A stretch of DNA of 35,644 bases from Candidatus Choladousia intestinipullorum (GTDB lineage: Bacteria > Bacillota > Clostridia > Lachnospirales > Lachnospiraceae), in the NCBI GenBank assembly GCA_018711885.1, contig DVHT01000007.1, positions 1-35,644 on the forward strand, read 5' to 3'. Position 1 is the first letter of the stretch. Every line of letters begins with the position of its first letter. Of this stretch, positions 8,493 through 16,527 are shown one piece after another. The translations under genes were made by a program, and so were the position numbers. The notes under the pieces are model-generated. The model saw nothing but the letters and a program-made list of their open reading frames with translations. It searched no databases and was not told the DNA's origin.

Positions 8493-10991
8493 ATGGACAA
8501 GAAACTATATGATTTAATGGACTGGGCAGGCGTGGAAGCAATCGTTTATTCAGAAGAGGATCATCCGGAAAAATATCTGGGTCCGCATCAGACGGAGGAT
8601 GGTATCGCGGTACAGGCTTTTTTCCCGGATGCAAAGGGGGCGGCAGTCGTACTTGGCAGCACCGGGAAAACGTATCAGATGGATTTGGAAGATGAAGCAG
8701 GATATTTTGCAGCACTGCTTCCCGGTAAGAGAATACCGGATTATTCTTTTACCATAACGTATGAGAACAGTGTGGTAGAAGGTCAGAAAGACCCGTACTC
8801 GTTCCCGGCACAGATTACGGAGAAAGAGGCGAAGAAATTCAACGCAGGAATCTGCTACAATATATACAATAAACTGGGAGCCCATCCTATGACGATAAAG
8901 GGCACGGACGGCGTTTACTTTGCAGTTTGGGCGCCGAACGCCATGCGCGTCAGCGTCGTCGGGGATTTCAATCTGTGGGACGGCCGCAGGCTGCCGATGC
9001 GCAGACTGGGAGATTCTGGCATTTTTGAACTGTTCGTGCCGGGAATCGGAAGCGGAGAGATCTATAAATACGAGATAAAGGCAAAGGGAGGACTTACCTA
9101 CCTGAAAGCCGACCCGTATGCGAATGCAGCGGAACTCCGCCCGAATACGGCTTCTGTCGTCACGGATCTCAGTACGTTTACGTGGAGTGATGAAACGTGG
9201 ATGGAGCAGCGGAAGAAGACTTCTACAAAGGATCAGCCGATGTTCATCTATGAACTGCATCTCGGTTCTTTCCGGAAGCCGGAGGACGGAAGAGTTTTCT
9301 ACAATTACCGTGAGCTGGCTGTGATGATTGCTGATTACGTAAAGGAGATGGGGTATACCCATATTGAGCTCCTGCCGGTGATGGAGCATCCGTATGACGG
9401 CTCCTGGGGCTATCAGGTGACCGGTTATTACGCGCCGACGTCAAGATACGGAACGCCGCAGGACTTTATGTATTTTATCAATTACATGCATGAAAACGGG
9501 ATCGGCGTCATTCTTGACTGGGTTCCGGCGCATTTTCCGCGCGATACACACGGGTTGGCAGGATTTGACGGAACGTGTCTGTATGAGCATTTAGATCCGA
9601 GACAGGGGTCGCATCCGCACTGGGGGACTTTGATCTACAATTACGGGCGTCCGGAGGTATCGAATTTCCTGATCGCAAATGCACTGTTCTGGAAGAATGT
9701 TTACCATGCAGACGGAATCCGTATGGATGCGGTTGCTTCGATGCTGTATCTCGACTATGGAAAGAACGATGGAGAATGGGTGGCAAATATGTACGGAGGC
9801 CATGAGAATCTGGAGGCCATCGAGTTTTTCAAACACCTGAACTCCATTTTTAAGAAGGACAAGGACGGCGCAGTCCTCATCGCAGAGGAGTCTTCCGCAT
9901 GGCCGAAGATAACGGCGCCGGTCGAGGAAGACGGACTGGGATTCGATTATAAGTGGAACATGGGCTGGATGAACGATTTCCTGGGATATATGCAGCTTGA
10001 CCCGTTCTTCCGGTCGTACCATCACGGCGAGCTGACCTTCAGCATGATCTATGCATACAGCGAGGATTTCATTCTGAGCCTTTCACACGACGAGGTCGTA
10101 CACGGAAAAGGTTCGATGATCGGAAAGATGCCGGGCAAACGGAAAGCTAAATTTGCAAATCTGCGGGCCGCGTACGGATATATGCTGACGCATCCGGGTA
10201 AAAAACTGTTATTCATGGGACAGGATATCGCTCAGTTTGATGAGTGGAACGAGGAGCAGCAGATCGAGTGGAACCTCCTTGAGTATGATGAGCACCATCA
10301 GATGAAAGAATACGTAAAAGCACTCCTGAAGCTGTATAAGGAATATCCGGCACTGTATAGGAAAGACTTCGATCCGGCTGGCTTTGAATGGATCAATAAT
10401 ATTTCTGCTGACGAAAATATGCTCGTATACATGCGCAGAGGCGACAAAACGGACGACGATCTGCTGATAGTCGTAAACTTCTCGCCGCTGGTTTATGAAA
10501 AGCACAAGATCGGCGTTCCGTACAGCGGAAAATTTAAGGAGATCTTCAACAGCGACAGCAAAGAATTCGGCGGAGACGGAAATACAAATCCGCGTGCGAA
10601 GACTTCCAAAAAGAGCCCGTGCGACGACCGGGAAGACTCGATCGAGATTCTTGTGCCTCCAATGGGAATTTCTGTATATAAGTGCAGCAAGGTTTCTGAG
10701 AAGCCGAAAACAACAAGAAAGACGGCAGCAGCCGTTAAGAAAACTCCGGTGAACAGGCAGGAAAAAGCTGAGATTACGCCGGTGAAACAGGAAAAGGGTG
10801 CGGTCGTTCCGGTAAAGAAGGAAAAGGGGACAGTCGTTCCTGTGAAGAAGGAAAAAGGGGCAGTCGTTCCGGTGAAGAAGGAAAAGGGGACAGTCGTTCC
10901 TGTAAAGAAGGAAAAAGGAGCAGTCGTTCCGGTGAAAAAGGAGAAAGGAACGGTCGTTCCGGTGAAATCAGAACGTGCCGGTAAAAAGTAA
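8493..10991 (+). CDS. glgB: 1,4-alpha-glucan branching enzyme with a repetitive Lys-rich C-terminal extension
   Basis: GTDGVYFAVWAPNAMRVSVVGDFNLWDGR (CBM48), GH13 motifs DWVPAHFP, DGIRMDAVASMLY, LIAEESSAWP, LSHDEVVHGKGSM. ATG at 8493 after GGAGGGG; the ORF-track start at 8274 overlaps the upstream gene. Confidence 0.95.
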   Translation: MDKKLYDLMDWAGVEAIVYSEEDHPEKYLGPHQTEDGIAVQAFFPDAKGAAVVLGSTGKTYQMDLEDEAGYFAALLPGKRIPDYSFTITYENSVVEGQKDPYSFPAQITEKEAKKFNAGICYNIYNKLGAHPMTIKGTDGVYFAVWAPNAMRVSVVGDFNLWDGRRLPMRRLGDSGIFELFVPGIGSGEIYKYEIKAKGGLTYLKADPYANAAELRPNTASVVTDLSTFTWSDETWMEQRKKTSTKDQPMFIYELHLGSFRKPEDGRVFYNYRELAVMIADYVKEMGYTHIELLPVMEHPYDGSWGYQVTGYYAPTSRYGTPQDFMYFINYMHENGIGVILDWVPAHFPRDTHGLAGFDGTCLYEHLDPRQGSHPHWGTLIYNYGRPEVSNFLIANALFWKNVYHADGIRMDAVASMLYLDYGKNDGEWVANMYGGHENLEAIEFFKHLNSIFKKDKDGAVLIAEESSAWPKITAPVEEDGLGFDYKWNMGWMNDFLGYMQLDPFFRSYHHGELTFSMIYAYSEDFILSLSHDEVVHGKGSMIGKMPGKRKAKFANLRAAYGYMLTHPGKKLLFMGQDIAQFDEWNEEQQIEWNLLEYDEHHQMKEYVKALLKLYKEYPALYRKDFDPAGFEWINNISADENMLVYMRRGDKTDDDLLIVVNFSPLVYEKHKIGVPYSGKFKEIFNSDSKEFGGDGNTNPRAKTSKKSPCDDREDSIEILVPPMGISVYKCSKVSEKPKTTRKTAAAVKKTPVNRQEKAEITPVKQEKGAVVPVKKEKGTVVPVKKEKGAVVPVKKEKGTVVPVKKEKGAVVPVKKEKGTVVPVKSERAGKK
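10761..10970 (+). repeat. In-frame 30-bp tandem repeat (about 7 units) encoding (EKG[A/T]VVPVKK)n
   Basis: Units begin at 10761 (degenerate), 10791, 10821, 10851, 10881, 10911 and 10941, e.g. gaaaaggggacagtcgttcctgtgaagaag; A/T variants alternate, giving a 60-bp higher-order period. Confidence 0.95.
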
Positions 10992-11018
10992 CGGCAGGCA
11001 GGAAAAAGAGGTTATTTC

Positions 11019-11390
11019 ATGTCAAATGGAAACGAACATACGCATACACATGTCGGGAAGGATGGAACAGTGTATGCACACACACATTCCCATACAGAAG
11101 AAGCAGGCCATACGCACAGTCATACGCATACTCATACGAACACGAAAGCAGTTTTAAACAGGCTTTCGCGCGCAATCGGGCATCTGGAGTCGATCAAGCG
11201 TATGGTAGAAGAGGGAAGAGACTGCAGCGAGGTGCTGATCCAGCTTTCGGCGGTCAAAGCGGCCATTAACAATACGGGAAAAGTAATCCTGCAGGATCAT
11301 ATCCAGCACTGCCTTGTGGACGCGATCGAATCCGGAGACATACAGGAAATAGAAGAGCTAAACAAAGCGATTGACCGTTTCATCAAGTGA
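11019..11390 (+). CDS. Metal-sensing (CsoR/RcnR/FrmR family) repressor with a His-rich N-terminus
   Basis: Core RLSRAIGHLESIKRMVEEGRDCSEVLIQLSAVKAAINNTGKVILQDHIQHCLVDAI is the DUF156 fold; N-terminus is HTHTHVGKDGTVYAHTHSHTEEAGHTHSHTHTHT. Confidence 0.9.
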   Translation: MSNGNEHTHTHVGKDGTVYAHTHSHTEEAGHTHSHTHTHTNTKAVLNRLSRAIGHLESIKRMVEEGRDCSEVLIQLSAVKAAINNTGKVILQDHIQHCLVDAIESGDIQEIEELNKAIDRFIK

Positions 11391-11445
11391 TAGCCAGACA
11401 GAATATTCCATGCGGTTGATATGCGATCATATGGAGGTGTCACAT

Positions 11446-12231
11446 ATGAATAGTGTGCAGGCGGCAAGATTATTATGGAAAAGTAAGTACGTGGTGTGTC
11501 TGTCAGGACGTGAAATGATTATGGATGACGGGATTGATTCCATGCGGAATATGGTGACGGCGTACGAGATAGAGATGAAGTACGGCTATTCGCCGGAAGA
11601 AATATTCAGCGCACAGTTTTTCAGCAACAGGGCGGAGACGTTTTACCGATTTTACCGGGAGGATGTTCTGGCGCAGGATAAGGAGCCGGGAAAAGCGTAT
11701 CTTGCGCTGGCGGAAATGGAGCAGATGGGCATCCTGAAATGCACGATAACGAGACAGCTGTATGATTTTCCGAGGCGGGCCGGGTGCCGGAATGTTTTTA
11801 ATCTGCACGGCAGCATTCATGAAAAAAACTGCTGTCCGCGGTGCGGCAGGGAATATACGGTGGAATATTTAAAGGCGGCAGAGAAAGTACCATTGTGTGA
11901 AACGTGCAAAACGCCGGTTCATCCGGGAGTAAGGCTGCTCGGGGAAATGGTCGATATCGGGCTTATTACGAAAGCAGCGTATGAAGTATCAAAAGCAGAT
12001 ACGTTCCTTCTGGCCGGAACGAATATGCGTTCCGAGGTGGTGGAGCAGTTTTTGAATTACTACAAAGGGAAAAACGTGATCCTGATACATAAAAAGGAGC
12101 ATTTTGCAGACAGAGATGCAGACTATGTAGTCAATGAGCCTACATCCGCTGCTCTGCCTGAGATCGTTGCAGAGCTGAAAAGGCTGGCACAGCGGGAAAA
12201 AACGCTGTCATATACCTTGTCTACACCGTAA
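11446..12231 (+). CDS. Divergent sirtuin-like (Sir2-fold) protein
   Basis: NVFNLHGSIHEKNCCPRCGREYTVEYL...CETCKTPVHPGVRLLGEMVD matches the sirtuin HG plus Zn-ribbon region; the N-terminal Rossmann motif is altered. ATG at 11446 with GGAGGTG RBS. Confidence 0.75.
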   Translation: MNSVQAARLLWKSKYVVCLSGREMIMDDGIDSMRNMVTAYEIEMKYGYSPEEIFSAQFFSNRAETFYRFYREDVLAQDKEPGKAYLALAEMEQMGILKCTITRQLYDFPRRAGCRNVFNLHGSIHEKNCCPRCGREYTVEYLKAAEKVPLCETCKTPVHPGVRLLGEMVDIGLITKAAYEVSKADTFLLAGTNMRSEVVEQFLNYYKGKNVILIHKKEHFADRDADYVVNEPTSAALPEIVAELKRLAQREKTLSYTLSTP

Positions 12232-12253
12232 GGTTGGTTCCATAATAAAATAA

Positions 12254-12427
12254 GAAGGGGTTGTTGCAAAATGCAGCTATGCTTCTGGACATCCGTGTTC
12301 ACCTAGTCCTCTTGACATCTGTCCGTATCAGGCGGATACATCCGCCCTATACAGGACATCTGTCTCGGACATGTGTACACTGGATGTCCAGAAAGCAACC
12401 GCAAAGCATTTTTTCGACAACCCCTTC
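12254..12427. repeat. Long imperfect inverted repeat filling the convergent intergenic region (bidirectional terminator or palindromic element)
   Basis: gaaggggttgt (12254-12264) and acaacccctt(c) at 12417-12427; ctggacatcc (12285-12294) pairs with ggatgtccag (12382-12391); apical ggcgga taca tccgcc (12331-12346). Confidence 0.85.
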
Positions 12428-12429
12428 AT

Positions 12430-13788
12430 TTACTTGTTTTTAGCATAACCGTGGAGCCAGTCTCCTTTTAAATAAAAGTAGAGGAACAGTATGGAACTGA
12501 GCGTCCATGTCAGAGGATATGCCCAGAATACTGCGCTGATGGACGGAACAAACTGAACGATGATCGTGATGTAAGTCACGCGTATGATGCACCAGCAGAT
12601 CAGCATGACAAACATGGGGATTGCAGATTTTCCGGCGCCTCGGAGCAGTCCGGCCATGCAGTGGGAAAATGCAAGCAGGAAGTAAAACAGTGTTACCGTT
12701 CTGGCCTGCTGTGTTCCGTACGCAATGACCTGCGGGTCGCTGTTGAATGCCGAGATCAGAACCGGCATAGTGATGTAAAGAATGATTCCAATCAGCTCTG
12801 CGAGGATCAGGCTGCACCCGATTCCGAACCGCGCGCCCTTTTTTACACGGTCATACTTTTGCGCGCCCAGATTCTGGCTGATAAAGGTCGTAAGCGCCAT
12901 GGAAAAGCATGTGATCGGAAGAAAGCCGAATCCCTCGATCTTGGAATAGGAGCCGCATCCGGCTACCGCCATTCTGCCAAAGCTGTTGATGTTCGACTGG
13001 ACAACGACATTGGCAATGGAGATAATTGAGTTCTGCAGTCCGGCCGGCAGCCCGTTTGAGATGATCTGCCGCAGCATAAAACGGTCCGGCCGTATTCTGC
13101 GCAGGGATACGCGGTATTCCTCCGGACTTTTTCTCATCAGCCGGTAGAAGCAGAGTCCTGCGCTGACAAACTGCGAAATGATCGTAGCAAGAGCAGCAGA
13201 CCCTACGCCATAGTGCAGGACGCCGACAAAAAACAGATCAAGCACAATATTTACTAAAGAAGAAATGATCAAATAGTACAGAGGGTGACGGCTGTCTCCG
13301 ACTGACTGCAAAATACCGACGAAATTATTGTAGAGTACGAACGCCACAGAGCCCATAAAATAAATGCGGAAATAAGTGATGGACTGAGGCAGGATATCTG
13401 CCGGCGTTTTCATCCAGATCAGTATTTGCGGCGCCAGAATCAGCCCTGCTGCGGTGAGCAGTATGCCGGAGGCGATGCCGAACCAGATGGTCGTATGGAT
13501 TGCCCGCTGAAGCTCTGCGATATGCTTTGCGCCGTAATAGCGGGCGATAACGACACCGGCTCCGACGGCGATTCCGTTAAAGAAGCCGACGAGCAAAAAG
13601 ATCAGGCTGCTCGAAGAAGAAACTGCGGCAAGAGCATTGCTTCCGAGAAAGTTGCCTACGATCAGAGAGTCGGCTGTGTTGTAAAGCTGCTGAAATAAAT
13701 TGCCGAGAAAAAGCGGAAATGCAAATGCAGTCATCCGCTTCCAGATCGGCCCTTCTGTCAGTAATACTGTCTTTTGTGCTTGTTCCAT
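12430..13788 (-). CDS. MATE family efflux transporter
   Basis: 452 aa polytopic protein; GPIWKRMTAFAFPLFLGNLFQQLYNTADSLIVGNFLGSNALAAV N-terminus typical of MatE. Confidence 0.95.
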   Translation of the reverse strand: MEQAQKTVLLTEGPIWKRMTAFAFPLFLGNLFQQLYNTADSLIVGNFLGSNALAAVSSSSSLIFLLVGFFNGIAVGAGVVIARYYGAKHIAELQRAIHTTIWFGIASGILLTAAGLILAPQILIWMKTPADILPQSITYFRIYFMGSVAFVLYNNFVGILQSVGDSRHPLYYLIISSLVNIVLDLFFVGVLHYGVGSAALATIISQFVSAGLCFYRLMRKSPEEYRVSLRRIRPDRFMLRQIISNGLPAGLQNSIISIANVVVQSNINSFGRMAVAGCGSYSKIEGFGFLPITCFSMALTTFISQNLGAQKYDRVKKGARFGIGCSLILAELIGIILYITMPVLISAFNSDPQVIAYGTQQARTVTLFYFLLAFSHCMAGLLRGAGKSAIPMFVMLICWCIIRVTYITIIVQFVPSISAVFWAYPLTWTLSSILFLYFYLKGDWLHGYAKNK

Positions 13789-13824
13789 GATACCCTCGTC
13801 TTAATTCTGAAATAATACGAAGTC

Positions 13825-13852
13825 ATTATAATACAAATAATAGAAATGTCAA
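13825..13852 (-). promoter_or_regulatory. Promoter for the MATE transporter
   Basis: Minus strand: TTGACA (13852-13847), 16-nt spacer, TATAAT (13830-13825). Confidence 0.7.
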
Positions 13853-13914
13853 TTTTTATTGTTATGAGAGCGTTCCTTCCATGATTCAACATTTTTCCGG
13901 AAAATATTTTCATC

Positions 13915-13925
13915 TTTGTCGAAAA
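13915..13925 (+). promoter_or_regulatory. Putative Spo0A binding site (0A box)
   Basis: TTTGTCGAAAA contains the TGTCGAA core and ends 2 bp upstream of a predicted -35. Confidence 0.5.
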
Positions 13926-13927
13926 GC

Positions 13928-13955
13928 TTGACTTTGAAATTGATTGTTATATAAT
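13928..13955 (+). promoter_or_regulatory. Promoter for the SGNH gene
   Basis: TTGACT (13928-13933), 16-nt spacer, TATAAT (13950-13955). Confidence 0.65.
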
Positions 13956-14015
13956 ATGTTATTGCGACATTAAATCGTATCAGTCAGAACACTTCCATTT
14001 GGAGAAAGGTCGTAT

Positions 14016-15044
14016 ATGAAATCAAAAAAACGCAGGCGCAGAGCAAGGCAGGACCGCCTTGTACTGCAGCTTTTGATCATAGTCGCCGTCGTTCTTGTCG
14101 TATTTGAAGGACGGCTGGTGCTGACGATGACTCAGCACCGATCCATTATGAATGATCCTGAAGCAGTCGCTACTTCGGGAAATGCAGATCCGTCCGATGA
14201 AAATACGGAGAAATCAGACCGCGCGGACAACATTTCTTCCGATATGGGAACCCCGGCCGGTGAATCTGCTCTGGCGGGTCTTCCGGCAGATATCGGGAGC
14301 AGCAATTCCACATCAGGAACATCGGCGTCATCTGCCGTTTCTACTGTTGCAAATCCGGACAGTCCGGCTATTGTGCACCAGACTGATCCACCTGTTGACG
14401 ATTCTTATTTCTCAGATGCAGTCTTTATTGGAGATTCCAGGATGGAGGGATTCCGAAACGCATCAGGAATCACACAGGGACGCTTTTTTACGAGTGTGGG
14501 AATGTCGCTTGCATCTATGACGAGCGGTGAAGTTATTCAGACAGCAGATGGAAATATTACAGTAGCGGCCGCACTTTCCGGCGGTTCTTATAATAAAATA
14601 TACATTATGCTCGGGACGAACGATCTGGGAGAATATGACTGGGACGCATTCCGGGAAGGCTTTATTTCTGTCACACAGCGTTTCAAGGAGATACAGCCGG
14701 ATGCGATCATCTACATTTGCAGCGTCATCTATGTAGAAGAGTCCAAGGTGACAACCGGAGATTATATCAATAATGCGAATGTTGATAAGATCAATGCCAT
14801 TCTTCTGGATATCTGCGAGGAACAGGGATACTATTATCTGGATCTGAATGAATTCCTGTCAAACGGATATGGTTCGCTGATCGAGGGAGCGACGAGTGAC
14901 GGTGTACATATTTATCCGGAATACTGTGAACAAATGCTGGATTATCTGAAGAGCCACTACGTCACGGCTTCAGATGCGGAAGAAGAGCCGGAGACCGAGA
15001 CTGAGACGGAAACAGAGACCGAAGCGGCTGCGGAAAACAGTTAA
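14016..15044 (+). CDS. Membrane-anchored/exported SGNH (GDSL-like) hydrolase-fold protein
   Basis: Basic N-terminus plus TM (LVLQLLIIVAVVLVVF), Ser/Thr-rich linker, AVFIGDSRMEGFRN (block I), IYIMLGTNDLG, SDGVHIYPEY (catalytic D-x-x-H region), acidic (ET)n tail. Confidence 0.85.
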   Translation: MKSKKRRRRARQDRLVLQLLIIVAVVLVVFEGRLVLTMTQHRSIMNDPEAVATSGNADPSDENTEKSDRADNISSDMGTPAGESALAGLPADIGSSNSTSGTSASSAVSTVANPDSPAIVHQTDPPVDDSYFSDAVFIGDSRMEGFRNASGITQGRFFTSVGMSLASMTSGEVIQTADGNITVAAALSGGSYNKIYIMLGTNDLGEYDWDAFREGFISVTQRFKEIQPDAIIYICSVIYVEESKVTTGDYINNANVDKINAILLDICEEQGYYYLDLNEFLSNGYGSLIEGATSDGVHIYPEYCEQMLDYLKSHYVTASDAEEEPETETETETETEAAAENS

Positions 15045-15092
15045 CAACGGGAAATCATATGATTACCGATTAAGAAAGGGGAATATATAATT

Positions 15093-15566
15093 ATGAAGAG
15101 AGTAAGAAGATTTGCAGCAGTTCTCTGCACTGCGTGTATGGCGCTTGCCCTGACGGCATGCGGAGGAAAAGAAAAAGAGGTTACAGTAGATACAGCGGCA
15201 CTTGCCAGTGATCTTCTGGAAACGGTCACATCTGATACGCTGACAGAGACAGCATCGGATATGCTTCCGTCCATCTATTTCTTTGAAGAGGATACAATCG
15301 AGGCCGGTACGGCGTATGCAAGCTCCGGCACGACAGCGTGTGAGATTGCAGTCGTTCAGAGTAAAGACGCAGACAATACAGCAAGCGTAGAAAAACTGTT
15401 CCAGACCCGTGTTGACAATCAGTCAGACCTCTATGCTTCTTATAATGAAGGAGAAGTAGCGAGACTGGATACGGCGATCATCAAGAGCGCAGGCGCATAT
15501 ACGGTACTCTGCGTATGCGATGACGTAGACAAGGCAAATGATATCCTGGAAGAGTACGGATTCTGA
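15093..15566 (+). CDS. DUF4358 family lipoprotein
   Basis: MKRVRRFAAVLCTACMALALTACGGKEKE lipobox; AGTAYASSGTTACEIAVVQSKD and AYTVLCVCDDVDKANDILEEY typical of DUF4358. Confidence 0.75.
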   Translation: MKRVRRFAAVLCTACMALALTACGGKEKEVTVDTAALASDLLETVTSDTLTETASDMLPSIYFFEEDTIEAGTAYASSGTTACEIAVVQSKDADNTASVEKLFQTRVDNQSDLYASYNEGEVARLDTAIIKSAGAYTVLCVCDDVDKANDILEEYGF

Positions 15567-15582
15567 TTCTGAAGGGTAAAAT

Positions 15583-15630
15583 GGGGTGTCTCTCAAGTCA
15601 TGAAATGGCTTGAGGGACACCCCTCTTTTG
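15583..15630 (+). terminator. Rho-independent terminator after the DUF4358 gene
   Basis: ggggtgtctctcaag (15583-15597) pairs with cttgagggacacccc (15609-15623), one wobble, followed by tcttttg. Confidence 0.85.
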
Positions 15631-15694
15631 TTCTCTGAAATCGTGAGGAAATCCTCTACGGGTCCCTCAGTGCGGGTTCAGTTCCGAAGCGGCG

Positions 15695-16462
15695 TCAGTG
15701 ACATCCGTGTTCCCCGCATCCGTGGCTGCTGCAGTCACCGCCGTGATGCTCATGGTGGTCGTGATGATCGCAGGTCGCTTCTGAAGAATACTCCAGTTTA
15801 TTTTTGAGGAATGCGTCTACTGCTGCATCTGCATCTCCTGATACGCCGCAGTACAGCTGGATTCCTGCTTCTGAAAGAGCACTCTGCGCACCGCCTCCGA
15901 TTCCGCCGCAGATCAGAGTGTCAACCTGATTCTCCCGAAGGAAGCCTGCGAGAGCACCGTGTCCGCTTCCGTTCGTATCTACGATCTCCGTCTGGACGAT
16001 CGTTCCGTCCTGTATATCATACACCTTAAATTGTTCTGTCTTTCCAAAATGCTGGAAAATCTGACCATTTTCATAAGTAACGCCAATTCTCATAGTGATA
16101 TCGTCTCCTTTTCTGTGAATCATCCGGATGCCGTGGCTGCAGTATCTGCGGCAGCAGCCGGTCTGCTTTTCGCAGACAGAAAAATTTCCGCCCGTGATAT
16201 GAAGCTTTCGTCCGTCTACGATGCATTGCGCGAGCTTGCGCCTTGCGCTGCTGTAAAGGGCCTGGATCGTGGTACGGGCGGCATCCATCTGCACTGCGCA
16301 CTGCTCCTGCGTCAGTCCTTCGTAGTCGATCAGACGAATGCACTCGTATTCGTCCAGAGCCATAAGGATCGGAGCTTCGCAGGATGTTGTTTCACTGTCC
16401 GGGCCAAAATGCAGGCTGGAAGGCACAGCGCAGATCCGTTTTTTCTTGCAGGGTCTTGCCAT
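15695..16462 (-). CDS. Fusion of a DUF134 HTH DNA-binding domain and a NifX/NifB-like (dinitrogenase Fe-Mo cofactor biosynthesis) domain with a His/Cys-rich tail
   Basis: MARPCKKKRICAVPSSLHFGP...LDEYECIRLIDYEGLTQEQCAVQMDAARTTIQALYSSARRKLAQ (DUF134), then MRIGVTYENGQIFQHFGKTEQFKVYDIQDG...LICGGIGGGAQSALSEAGIQLYCGVSGDADAAVDAFL (NifX-like), then CDHHDHHEHHGGDCSSHGCGEHGCH. Confidence 0.92.
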   Translation of the reverse strand: MARPCKKKRICAVPSSLHFGPDSETTSCEAPILMALDEYECIRLIDYEGLTQEQCAVQMDAARTTIQALYSSARRKLAQCIVDGRKLHITGGNFSVCEKQTGCCRRYCSHGIRMIHRKGDDITMRIGVTYENGQIFQHFGKTEQFKVYDIQDGTIVQTEIVDTNGSGHGALAGFLRENQVDTLICGGIGGGAQSALSEAGIQLYCGVSGDADAAVDAFLKNKLEYSSEATCDHHDHHEHHGGDCSSHGCGEHGCH

Positions 16463-16498
16463 TTAAAATCTGCTCCTTCCTGTCTTTGATCAGTTTTG

Positions 16499-16527
16499 AT
16501 TATATCTCCATTATTGACATATGTCAA
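16499..16527 (-). promoter_or_regulatory. Consensus sigma-A promoter for the DUF134-NifX gene
   Basis: Minus strand: TTGACA (16527-16522), 17-nt spacer tatgtcaataatggaga, TATAAT (16504-16499). Confidence 0.85.

Noticed and set aside
10975-11157. 60-aa ORF (MPVKSNGRQEKEVIS...) overlapping the glgB end and the CsoR-like gene
   Set aside because: Alternate frame of the His-rich repeat; out of frame with the clearly conserved CsoR-family ORF.
12405-12424. TTGTCGAAAAA (minus strand) as a Spo0A box at the end of the palindrome
   Set aside because: Located between convergent gene 3' ends with no promoter; part of the palindrome arm.
13893-13904. 12-bp palindrome TTTTCCGGAAAA in the MATE/SGNH divergent region
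   Set aside because: Could be an operator, but too short and low-complexity to support without comparative data.
15053-15064. 12-bp palindrome AATCATATGATT between the SGNH and DUF4358 genes
   Set aside because: Short, AT-rich and containing an NdeI-like core; plausible by chance and without a promoter context.
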